This document shows positions 12,746 through 22,642 of a stretch of 64,000 bases of DNA, in pieces. The notes beneath the pieces are model-generated. The model saw nothing but the letters and a program-made list of their open reading frames with translations, was not told where the DNA came from and searched no databases. Every line of letters begins with the position of its first letter. Within the stretch, counting starts at the first letter, position 1. The position numbers and the translations under genes are program-made. The stretch comes from Chondrosia reniformis (lineage: Eukaryota; Porifera; Demospongiae; Chondrillida; Chondrillidae), in assembly GCA_947172415.1 (NCBI GenBank), contig OX359195.1:4811501-4875500 (forward strand), read 5' to 3'.

Positions 12746-12822
12746 CCGAACTTTTTTTGAGCTTATCCTTAGCAAAATTTGTGTAATTTGCTAAGGATAA
12801 GCTCAAAAAAACGTTTGGTATA
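12746..12822. repeat. Long hairpin / palindromic element
   Basis: TTTTTTGAGCTTATCCTTAG is followed after a loop of about 15 nt by its inverse CTAAGGATAAGCTCAAAAAA, and outer bases (ATACC, GGTAT) continue the pairing. Absent from copy B. It resembles a foldback MITE. Confidence 0.7.
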
Positions 12823-13201
12823 AGTATTAGTCAACCTAGCAAAATGAACCTCTACGATATATTATTCCTTACTACACATAGTTGAAGTACTATTCAGTAC
12901 GTGCAGTCCTATAATGTGAAATTCATTGATGTATGTACGTATACCTTGAGCAACATAATATATAAAGCTTATGTACATGAATGACATGAGAGTTTATATC
13001 AGCTATACAATATATCCAGTGTATTCAGTTACATGCTGTTAACAGTATACAGTATTCACTTCAGGTCTTATGGTCTAACTTATTTTTAAGATGAGTTATA
13101 ACCAAACCTAAGGCTGAAGCTACACGAAACCGTATAGGTACTGTATATATGTTATACATCTTCACTAACGCAAGTATATACATATACATACATGTAGCCC
13201 A

Positions 13202-13346
13202 TCCCAGTGGAAAAGTATATAAGTGTCCCAGGTGGGAGAGCCGGAAAGATGATATCTTTTTGCCTAAAGTTGAAGAAAGGCATCCCAATTTTGCATCCTT
13301 AACTGATGACATTCAATCTGCTGCAATCACAGAACTTAGCATGTGA
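13202..13346 (+). other. Conserved open frame, possible last exon of unknown gene
   Basis: One frame reads VYKCPRWESRKDDIFLPKVE and continues to NFASLTDDIQSAAITELSM and a TGA. No upstream exon can be joined in phase with confidence: the nearest acceptor (CATCCCAG) gives another frame. Copy B keeps the sequence (27205-27336) but with one T missing from the CTTTTTGCC run. The opposite strand also has a protein-like reading, so strand and reality are uncertain. Confidence 0.22.
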
Positions 13347-14723
13347 AGACCATGGGATTGCCCAGATGATCTATTTAATGTGGACTGCAAAAAGATTTGG
13401 CTGATTCAGCCTGACTATGTTAGTGGACTATGTTTATGTACATTTGACAGTGCCTCATTGGGTCTGTACCCTATATGCTGTTTTTGTTTACATGTGTGTA
13501 CTTTAATATGAAAAAATCAACATGAAATTGTATTGTCATCCAATGAATATGCATGCTCTACATACAGACTTATGGGAAAACAGTCTACTCCATAAATTTT
13601 ATATTTTGTTTTAGCTTCACATGTGCATGTCAACCATTTCACCAGACTACATTGCGTCTTAGATTATTCATGCACATATACATTTTTGTATGTATAGTAT
13701 ATATGTTAACGTTATCCATAATTTGCATGTTTGCACTTATCAGTGGCTTTAAATTTGGATAGACGTACATACTACATTTTGTAGTTAGTATACATATGTA
13801 CACATAAAAATGCTTGGAAAAAATTAGTATTAATGGTAGCTATTGAGTATATTACCTAAAATGTTTTTTTGTCTTATTAAGTAAAATCAAACTTATTGAT
13901 CTTAAAAAAGCTATTTGCTCTCTGATTTGTAATAAAGATAAAAATTGTAGAATCTATTAACACTGAGGGAAATGTAGAAAATGGTGCATGTATATACACA
14001 TATATATGATCCCTTTAATTTCCTATACGTATATGTTCAACCATAGACTCTCTACAATACTACATATATATACTTTTACTATAGCTGCTATATATAGTTC
14101 AAGCAAACCACACTGTTCATTATAATACTCATATGCTAGAGGGGTACTAACATAAATTCGAAAGCAAACCAAATATTGGGGAACCAGTAAAACTGGCTAT
14201 ATGAGCAAACAAGTAACTACAGAATTTAGCTATAGAGTATTACATGCAGTGATGCCATGCCTTCTGCCAAATATACATACAACTGTACATTATATGCATC
14301 TGTTGTGTTATTTGTATTTTTTATCAAACCCGATTATTTAATTGGTTAGTTTTTCACATTTCTAAGCTTAAACACTTTATGCATGATTATGGGACTCACC
14401 TGCCATTTTTCTATTCCCATCCCTTATTTGCATAAATATTTTACATAATGTTATTATAAGAAACCACAAGAATTTTGTTCTTTTTTGTGACTAGAAGGAT
14501 AAGTTTAGTTGTAAGATTCTGTAGCCATGAATTCTGAAGTACCCATGTATAAAGTACATGAAGCTTCATGTGAATACTTTAAGATGATCTGACTAGGTAT
14601 ATAGACTTGCGTGTACATCTGTTAAATCAAATAACAAAGTCAGAAGAGAATATTAGTAAGGAGATAAAAATAGCATTTCATTAAATTGACATCAAAAACT
14701 ACATATTTTGTGAATCTGTGAAC

Positions 14724-15164
14724 TCAATTGGTAGAGTAGTTAAATAACTGTCGTTCATCCACTTGAGAAAGAATCATATCAAACTCATCATGTGATATTT
14801 CAGGAGATGCCACTGATGAAACTGCAGAATTGGTCACTTCCCCAAACCCACTGGCTTCTTGAGTGGTCAAAACATCAACTGCTTCTGACCAAAAATCCAA
14901 TTCATCCTTGTCATTTACTCTTTCAGGACACTTAGGCTGAGTAGCTTCAGAGGTTGGAAAGGATAAGCAATTTCTTGTGCTGTTAAAAGGTGTCAAAACA
15001 AGTGAGGTTGGCAGAGCCTGTTATAACCAACCTCATGCTAATGTTACTGACAAAGATGTTAAATGTATTGAAGAAACAGCACCACCTTTAGTTGGCAAAG
15101 AGTGATCATGTGGCGGTAGCTTGTTAGTAGAAGTGCAACTTGTGATTACAGCCTCAGTTTTGAA
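14724..15164 (-). pseudogene. Truncated copy of the last exon of the 366-residue gene, with an internal inversion
   Basis: Matches 28901-29341 (last exon of the intact gene at 28901-32636) with few substitutions up to about 15018. About 85 bp (15019-15104) then appears in reverse orientation, after which similarity resumes to about 15164 and ends. No splice acceptor or upstream exons follow, so the copy is a non-functional 3' fragment at the right edge of copy A. Positions 14724-14996 remain open only because the C-terminal frame precedes the inversion. Confidence 0.75.
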
Positions 15165-16104
15165 AAATGTGCATGAACTAACTTAAAAATTGTCATTTTG
15201 CAAGAATATATATATGTTGAAATTTGTGGTGTGGTAAAAATTAGCTTCCTGGAGTGCTTATGAGATGTCTGCAGTGTATGTATAATGTGGTAATACTAAT
15301 GATTTTAACATGATGCATTTTCTTTTGTCTACATGTATTATACATATTGAAAATTGATGTCCGAAACTAATCTGTAAATATGGGATAAACATTATATCCA
15401 TTCTGATAGGAATCAGAATCATATAGAACTCAAAATTCTATATATATAAAATGTAGATCTCAATACATCTTTACACATGAAGATAATGGTAATGCAGGAT
15501 ACAACTAGTATTGTCAAGTTTTTATATAGATTCTACCTTTTGCAAAGAGATGAGGATTTGATATACTTCATATTTTGCGCAGATATTTTTCATTATATAA
15601 TATATAGAGGAACCACTAAATTGGTATAGTATGTCATATATATGTAGAGTGTATATGATATGTTGTATAAAAACATGCTATATATGGTGCCATGTTAGAA
15701 AACACTAAGTGTATTGCGTAGTCTGCACTAATATATACTTGCATGAATTTTATAAATTACTAAATGCAATTGATTTCTTTCACGATAATGCAGTATACTT
15801 TTTCCTCCTTATGAAATCTGATTCCAGCATCTTTCTTATGTACTGAAGATGTACGTGAAATGATGGGGGGTATCTGTTGCGATCATGATGATTAGGGAAG
15901 TTATGGAGCAGCAACTTTATCGACCCTTAGGCATACTTAAGTGTTTCTGCTTCTCAATAATGTATTTTACTATATATAGCGCAGTTATTCAACTGTTTGA
16001 AGCATTTAATAGTCACACAAATTTCTTCAATGCTTTAGTGTGTGTATATATAGGAAATTTCGTCAAAAACGGATTCGAATTAAGTGGACTGCACTGTACG
16101 TAGT
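15165..16104. other. Intergenic, no gene seen
   Basis: AT-rich sequence to the right of the duplication boundary, with TATATA-type runs. An open frame at 15885-16103 lacks splice sites, composition or motifs that would support a gene. Confidence 0.45.
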
Positions 16105-16390
16105 TGGGTTGTCAATTTGGAGTTAATAATTTTCCAAATCTAGTCGAGTGATTTCGACTGACTATTAATTAGTCACTCCATACAAATTGACAACCCGACT
16201 TTACCGAATCTAGTTGAGTGGCTTCGACTGACTATTAGTCACTCCATACAAATTGCAACCCAACTTTTACCGAATCTAGTCGAGTGGCTTCGACTGACTA
16301 TTATTTTACCGAATCTAGTCGAGTGGCTTCGACTGACTATTAGTCACTCCATACAAATTGACAACCCGATCATTACCGAATCTAGTCGGC
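16105..16390. repeat. Tandem repeat, about four units with a hairpin in each
   Basis: Units of about 70-75 bp (one shorter) read ACCGAATCTAGTCGAGTGGC then TTCGACTGACTATTAGTCAC and on to CAAATTGACAACCCGA. AGTCGA and TCGACT form a stem around GTGGCT in each unit. The left edge (GGGTTGTCAATTTG) is the inverse of the unit end, so the array begins with an inverted partial unit. Confidence 0.75.
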
Positions 16391-17221
16391 CTCTAAATTT
16401 TAGTCGACAAGTTTATCGAACAAAGCTAAATGGACTACATAAGAGAACCTTTTCGGTTTCAGTTATTAATTCGGGATAAAACTTGAGAGTGACCCCAATT
16501 TTTCGATGTTCTTATATCTTAAAAACGTGACTAAACTCAGAAACCATTGCGAATATTAAACTGATGAATGTGAATCTCTTAAGGCATGAAAGTGGCCTCA
16601 TTTTAAATGATAGTTGATTAAACTATCTTGAGATACATTTGCCGCTTCTTGACATCCCCTTGCGCGCCACTGTGTTCTTGCCTACTATAAGGGGCAGCAT
16701 GGTGAACGAAATATACGGCGAGAATTCCGATATAATACAGTATAGAGCAGATATTGCTGCTAGGCCGTATCATACGGGATATGCCTAATAGCGGCGATTC
16801 AGAAGTGATAATTGGTGTCCTTGTGATCAAATGATTGCAATTCCAGTTTTCACGCAAATTTCTGGGCAATCTCAGCAAGGAATCCTGAACGGGTGAAATG
16901 TCACCTTAGTGTTCAAACGCTAAGGTTTACTCTTCCGTACAAAGTGTATTCTTAATTCCAGACAATGATCTGCCTTTCTGTCCTAAATTCGTCAGACTTA
17001 TTGACTAAATGATCAAAAGTCTATGATTTAGGATTTAAGGTGAATTTTTGATTGCCTAGTAACAGGGATGTTTTGAATGACATGCCTGTGCAATCTCAAA
17101 AAAGCAAGGGTTGCTTAAGGGTTCTTGAGTAGAAAGAGCTTGAAACCAGTGAAATGGTACCGGTACTGTCACGTGACATGCCATTCAATCTTGGAGTCTA
17201 GCTGGCTTCAAAATCCAAATG
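16391..17221. other. Intergenic, no gene seen
   Basis: Somewhat less AT-rich than the surroundings. It contains only a short + frame (16699-16785, MVNEIYGENSD) and a minus frame (16878-16618) without family resemblance. No splice-supported gene found. Confidence 0.4.
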
Positions 17222-20200
17222 TGAATGGCCAAAATTGTAGCTCCAAAGGAGGTCGGCCTCCTAACTTGAGCGGAGAGCTGGGAATGAGCTGCATGGGAAT
17301 CCTGATATGCCAAAGGATTCCAAAGCAGCCGAGCTGGGATCAAAGTTGTAGCTCCAAAGGAGGTCGTCCTCCTACTTTGAGCCATGCAAGAGCTGGGATT
17401 CCTGAAGGATTCCAAAGCAGCCCTCTATTGGAGGTCGTCCTCCTACCTAGAGCTGAGAGCTGGGAATGAGCTGGGAATGCTAATATGCCGAAGGATTCCA
17501 GAGCAGCTGAGCCGAGACCAAGTTGTAGTTCCAAAGGAGGTTGTCCTCCTACCTTGAGCCGAGAGCTGGGAATCCTGAAGGATTCCAAAGCAGCCGAGCC
17601 CAAAGTTGTAGCTCCATAGGAGGTCGTCCTCCTACCTAGAGCTGAGAGCTGGGAATCCATATTTGCCAAAGGATTCCAGAGCAGCTTAGAAGGCCAAAGT
17701 TGTACCTTAGGAGGTCGTCCTGCAACCTTGAGTCGAGAGATGGGAATCCTGAAGGATTCCAAATCAGCCGAGCCGAGACCAAAGTTGTAGCTCCAAAGGA
17801 GGTCGTCCTCCTACCTTGATCCGAGAGATGGGAATCCTGAAGGATTCCATGCAAAAGCAGCCGAGCCGAGACCAAAGTTGTAGCTCCAAAGGAGGTCGTC
17901 CTCCTACCTTGAGCCGAGAGCTGGGAATCCTAAAGGATTCCAGTGCAACTCAGCTGAGACCAAGTTGTAGTTCCAAAGGAGGTGTCCTCCTACCTTGAGC
18001 CGAGAGCTGGGAATCCTGAAGGATTTCAAAGCAGACGAGCCTAGAGTGGTAGCTCCATAGGAGGTCGTCCTCCTATCTAGAGCCGAGAGCTGGGAATGAG
18101 CTGGGAATCCAGATATGCAGAAGGATTCCAGAGCAGCCTAGAAGGCCAAAGTTGTACCTTAGGAGGTCATCCTCCTACCTTGAGCTGAGAGCTGGGAATT
18201 CTGACGAGGCCAAAGTTGTAGCTCCAAAGGAAGTTGTCCTCCTACCTTGAGCCGAGAGTTGGGAATCCTGAAGGATTCCAAAGCAGCCGAGCCCAAAGTT
18301 GTAGCTCCATAGGAGGTTGTCCTCCTACCTAGAGGCGAGAGCTGGGAATCCAGATATGCCGAAGGATTCCAGAGCAGCCTAGAAGGCCAAAGTTGTACCT
18401 TAGGAGGTTGTCCTCCAACCTTGAGCCGAGAGATGGGAATCCTGAAGGATTCCAAAGCAGCCGAGCCGAGACCAAAGTTGTACCTCCAAAGGAGGTTGTC
18501 CTCCTACCTTGAGCCGAGAGCTGGCAATCCTGAAGGATTTCAAAGCAGACGAGCCCAAAAGTTGTAGCTCCATAGGAGGTCGTCCTATGGAGAGCCGAGA
18601 GCTGGGAATGAGCTGGGAATCCAGATATGCCGAAGGATTCCAGAGCAGCCTAGAAGGCCAAGCCGAGAGCTGGGAATCCTGAAGAATTCCGAAGCAGTAG
18701 GGCCGAGCCCTAAGTTGTACCTCCAAAGGAGGTCGTCCTCCTACCAGCCGAGAGCTGGGAATGAACTGGGAATCCTAATATGCCGAAGGATTCCAGAGCA
18801 GCTGAGCCGAGACCAAAATTGTAGTTCCAAAGGAGGTCGTCCTCCTACATTGAGCCGAGAGATGGGAATCCTGAAGGATTCCAAAGCAGCCGAGCCGAGA
18901 CCAATGTTGTGGCTCCAAAGGAGGTCGTCCTCCTACCAGCCGAGAGCTGGGAATGAGCTGGGAATCCTAATATACTGAAGGATTCCAGAGCAGCCTAGAA
19001 GGCCAAAGTTGTACCTTAGGAGGTCGTCCTCCTGCCTTGAGCTGAGAGATCGGAATCCTGAAGGATTCCAATGCTGCTGAGCCCAGACCAAAGTTGGCAT
19101 GTAGCTCCAAAGGAGGTCGTCCTCCTATCTTGAGCTGAGAGCTGGGAATTCTGACGGGGTTGTAGCTCCAAAGGAGGTCATCCTCCTACCTTGAGCTGAG
19201 AGCTGGGAATCCTGAAGGATACCAAAGCAGTCGGGCCGAGCCCAAAGTTGTAGCTCCAAAGGAGGTCGTCCTCCTACCAGCTGAGAGCTGGGAAAGAGCT
19301 GGGAATCCTAATATGCCGAAGGATTCCAGAGCAGCTGAGCCGAGACCAAAGTTGTAGATCCAAAGGAGGTCGTCCTCCTACCTTGAGCCGAGAGATGGGA
19401 TTCCAAAGCAGCCGAGCCGAGACCAAAGTTGTAGCTCCAAAGGAGGTCGTCCTCCTACTTTGAGCCGAGAGCTTGGAATGAGCTGGGAATCCAGATATGC
19501 AAATATTCCAGAGCAGCTGAGCCGAGACCAAGTTGTAGTTCCAAAGGAGGTTGTCCCCTCCTACCTTGAGCCGAGAGCTGGGAATCCTGAAGGATTTCAA
19601 AGCAGACGAGCCTAAAGTGGTAGCTCCATAGGAGGTCGTCCTCCTATCTAGAGCCGAGAACTGGGAATGAGCTGGGAATCCAGATATGCCGAAGGATTCC
19701 AGAGCAGCCTAGAAGGCCAAAGTTGTACCTTAGGAGGTCGTCCTCCTACCTTGAGCCGAGAGATGGGAACCCTTCAAGGATTCCAAAGCAGCCGAGCCGA
19801 GACCAATGTTGCGGCTCCAAAGGAGGTCGTCCTCCTACCAGCCGAGAGCTGGGAATGAGCTGGGAATCCTAATATGCCAAAGGATTCCAGAGCAGCCTAG
19901 AAGGCCAAAGTTGTACCTTAGGAGGTCGTCCTCCTACCTTGAGCTGAGAGATCGGAATCCTGAAGGATTCCAATGCTGCTGAGCCCAGACCAAAGTTGTA
20001 GCTCCAAAGGAGGTCGTCCTCCTGCCTTGAGCTGAGAGCTGGGAATTCTGACGGGGTTGTAGCTCCAAAGGAGGTCATCCTCCTACCTTGAGCTGAGAGC
20101 TGGGAATCCTGAAGGATTCCAAAGCAGTCGGGCGGAGCCCAAAGTTGTAGCTCCAAAGGAGGTCGTCCTCCTACCAGCCGAGAGCTGGGAATGAGCTGGG

Positions 20201-21110
20201 AATCCTAATATGCCAAAGGATTCCAGAGCAGCCTAGAAGGCCAAAGTTGTACCTTAGGAGGTCGTCCTCCTACCTTGAGCTGAGAGATCGGAATCCTGAA
20301 GGATTCCAATGCTGCTGAGCCCAGACCAAAGTTGTAGCTCCAAAGGAGGTCGTCCTCCTGCCTTGAGCTGAGAGCTGGGAATTCTGACGGGGTTGTAGCT
20401 CCAAAGGAGGTCATCCTCCTACCTTGAGCTGAGAGCTGGGAATCCTGAAGGATTCCAAAGCAGTCGGGCGGAGCCCAAAGTTGTAGCTCCAAAGGAGGTC
20501 GTCCTCCTACCAGCCGAGAGCTGGGAATGAGCTGGGAATCCTAATATGCCGAAGGATTCCAGAGCAGCTGAGCTGAGACCAAACTTGTTCCAAAGGAGGT
20601 CGTCCTCCTTCCTTGAGCGGAGCGATGGGAATCCTGAAGGATTCCAAAGCAGCCGAGCTGAGACCAAAGTTGTAGATCCAAAGGAGGTCGTCCTCCTACC
20701 TTGAGCCGAGAAATGGGAATCCTGAAGGATTCGAAAGCAGCCGAGCTGAGACCGAAGTTGTAGATCCAAAGGAGGCCCTCCTCCTACCTTGAGCCGAGAG
20801 ATGGGAATCCTGAAGGATTCCAACGCAGCCGAGCCAAGACCAAAGTTGTAGCTCCAAAGGAAGTCTTCCTCCTACCTTGAGCGGAGAGCTGGGAATGAGC
20901 TGGGAATCCAGATGTGCCAAAGGATTACAGAGCAGCCGAGCCAAACCAAAGTTGTAGCTCCAAAGGAAGTCTTCCTCCTACCTTGAGCGGAGAGCTGGGA
21001 ATGAGCTGGGAATCCAGATATGCCAAAGGATTACAGAGCAGCCGAGCCAAACCAAAGTTGTAGCTACAAAGGAGGTCGCCCTCCTACCTTATGCTGAGAG
21101 CTGGGAATCC
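17222..21110. repeat. Minisatellite array of roughly forty units of about 90-120 bp
   Basis: The unit reads AAAGTTGTAGCTCCAAAGGA, then GGTCGTCCTCCTACCTTGAG, then CCGAGAGCTGGGAATCCTGA and AGGATTCCAAAGCAGCCGAG. Each unit holds two potential hairpins: AGGAGG-TCGT-CCTCCT and GGAATCC-TGAA-GGATTCC. A longer unit type adds GAATGAGCTGGGAATCCAGA and TATGCCGAAGG. The sequence is much more GC-rich than its flanks. Open frames through it are translations of the repeat, not genes. It lies between the two copies of the segmental duplication. Confidence 0.9.
19816..20547. repeat. Higher-order repeat of 336 bp in the minisatellite
   Basis: A block containing several basic units is repeated at an exact 336-bp offset (for example AATATGCCAAAGGATT at 19871 and 20207) with no difference I can see over more than 300 bp. 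This points to a very recent block duplication. Confidence 0.8.
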
Positions 21111-21820
21111 ATTAAAGTTACAGTCGATTTTTCATCTCTTTGACAAAATTTTGAGATACATATTACCGTAAAGAGTCGCCATTTTATTTGTCACGATATG
21201 GAAACGATTTTGTGACGTCAGTAATATTCCCGTATTTCTATGGTAAATTAGATCTCCCTGTATTGATCATATCGATTTGAATTGATTTTATGAAAAAAAT
21301 TTATTGATAACCAAAAAGTTGACAGAAAAGAGTGACCTTTCGGAAGTCTATAGAGTCATTTAAGCGGTCCGTGCGACTTGAAAAGGGTTAAATTATTATT
21401 CGTTTTTTGAGACGCCCTTGGTTTGCAAAATGCCTCTACATGATTTCTCTTGGTTTGCCTCACCCTCTTGCAATTGTTAGATTCTTATACCTGGATTGTT
21501 CCTATAATTTATTATTGTAGGTGTATGCCGGCACCCCTATTTGTTTTAGTGATGTTGTGGCCTATAGTATATATATAAGTTTCTGCCCCGATGCCTGGGG
21601 TTCCAGTTTTTAAATTATATTTTTTTGTATTTTTTTTCTTTAAGGTAATTATTCAGTATACACCTCATGAAAAATATTAGTGGAAGCACTGGCGAATATA
21701 TATAGTTATTCCAATTTGTATAGTGGATATATATATACCTTTTATACAAACAGGAAATATATTATGTGATTTAGGCATTTTTGGACCATTCTAAAATTTA
21801 TGCATTTTTTAATTATTTGA
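21111..21820. other. Intergenic, no gene seen
   Basis: AT-rich sequence after the minisatellite, with T runs and TATATA stretches. No frame or repeat of note. Confidence 0.45.
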
Positions 21821-22041
21821 TTTGAAAGATTGCTGCAGCATTGCTGTTTTCAGCAACTAGCAGCTCTAGATCTCTTTTCATCGCTGAAGGCCGTATAATA
21901 AGTCTTCCGTTTAAGAAATAATTGTCTCTGTGGATTTGTCAATCGTGATAAGGCAGCATTCCCTTCCTTCATAGCTTTCTCGCTAATTCCTGTCTCTTTT
22001 GTAGTCGGTAGAGTGATCTTAAAATACTTTAGGAGTGCCAT
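21808..22041 (-). pseudogene. N-terminal fragment of a pogo/jerky-like DDE transposase
   Basis: From an ATG at 22041 the minus strand reads MALLKYFK, then KRKTYYTAFSDEKR. After a frameshift it reads LLVAENSNAAAIFQI before stopping. The order 'LLKYFK - basic KRK..Y..F...R - AENGNAA' is that of the N-terminal helix-turn-helix region of DDE transposases that are numerous in sponges and cnidarians. The catalytic domain is absent and the frameshift disables it. Identification is by pattern memory only. Confidence 0.45.
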
Positions 22042-22642
22042 CGTAAATCGTTCTTAAATGTTTGTCTTTTTAACACCTTAACAGAGGTAAGACTTTTTTG
22101 CACGGTTAAATCAAGTGCGAAATTATATTATGCGCTTCGGTAGTCACTCGCATATATAGCATAATTGAATACCACACATACATTTATTTAACTATGGTAA
22201 GTAAATATACTAGAGAACATTAAAAATTTTCTACAAAACTGATAGTAGATGTAGGGATGGCACAAAAAGCACAGAAACAAGAAAGGGATGTCACACAGTG
22301 AAGCATTATTTATGCATGACTCCTACAAACAGGGCTTTTGTATATATCGTTTGCAAATGGCGGCGTTCAGGTGGCCGGCTTTAGTTAGCGAAGCTTTTTC
22401 ATCATTATTTGTAATCATTACAAATAATGATGAAAAAGCTTAGGACACTTAAGCATCCTCAATCGTTAAGATGATATATGAATATATTAAAGCCCAACGA
22501 TGCGGCCAAGTTGTTGGAGTACATTTTTTAAACTTGTTTTTTTGCATGCGCATAGTGCGCGTGCGATGAACGGAAGAAAAATGACACCGCCCTAAAAGGG
22601 TATTAGTTGAATAAACGCGGGATATTAGAAGGAATGAGGGGA
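22042..22642. other. Intergenic with repeat end and palindrome
   Basis: Contains at about 22245-22340 an end of the inverted-repeat family that also forms the ends of the 37.1-37.7 kb element (CACAGAAACAAGAAAGG with CACACAGTGAAGCATT), the palindrome at 22392-22440, and from about 22560 the left boundary of copy B. Confidence 0.5.
22392..22440. repeat. Perfect 49-bp palindrome
   Basis: Arms of 24 nt, AGCTTTTTCATCATTATTTG plus TAAT, are perfectly inverted around a single C at 22416. DNA or RNA here can fold into a loopless cruciform or hairpin. It lies about 120 bp left of the copy B boundary. Confidence 0.85.

Larger units (their letters stand above)
12041..14723. other. Intergenic part of copy A
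   Basis: Holds the hairpin element at 12746-12822, a conserved open frame at 13202-13346 and otherwise AT-rich sequence with many GTACAT/TACGTA words. About 12.0-13.0 kb is absent from copy B. It could include the 5' flank of the death-domain gene; no other gene is convincing. Confidence 0.4.

Noticed and set aside
17185-20944. Many overlapping open frames of 60-140 codons on both strands
   Set aside because: They are translations of the minisatellite unit and repeat with its period; no start context, splice sites or conserved family.
17222-21110. CRISPR-like array of regularly spaced repeats
   Set aside because: There are no unique spacers; the whole unit repeats, and the context is a eukaryotic genome.
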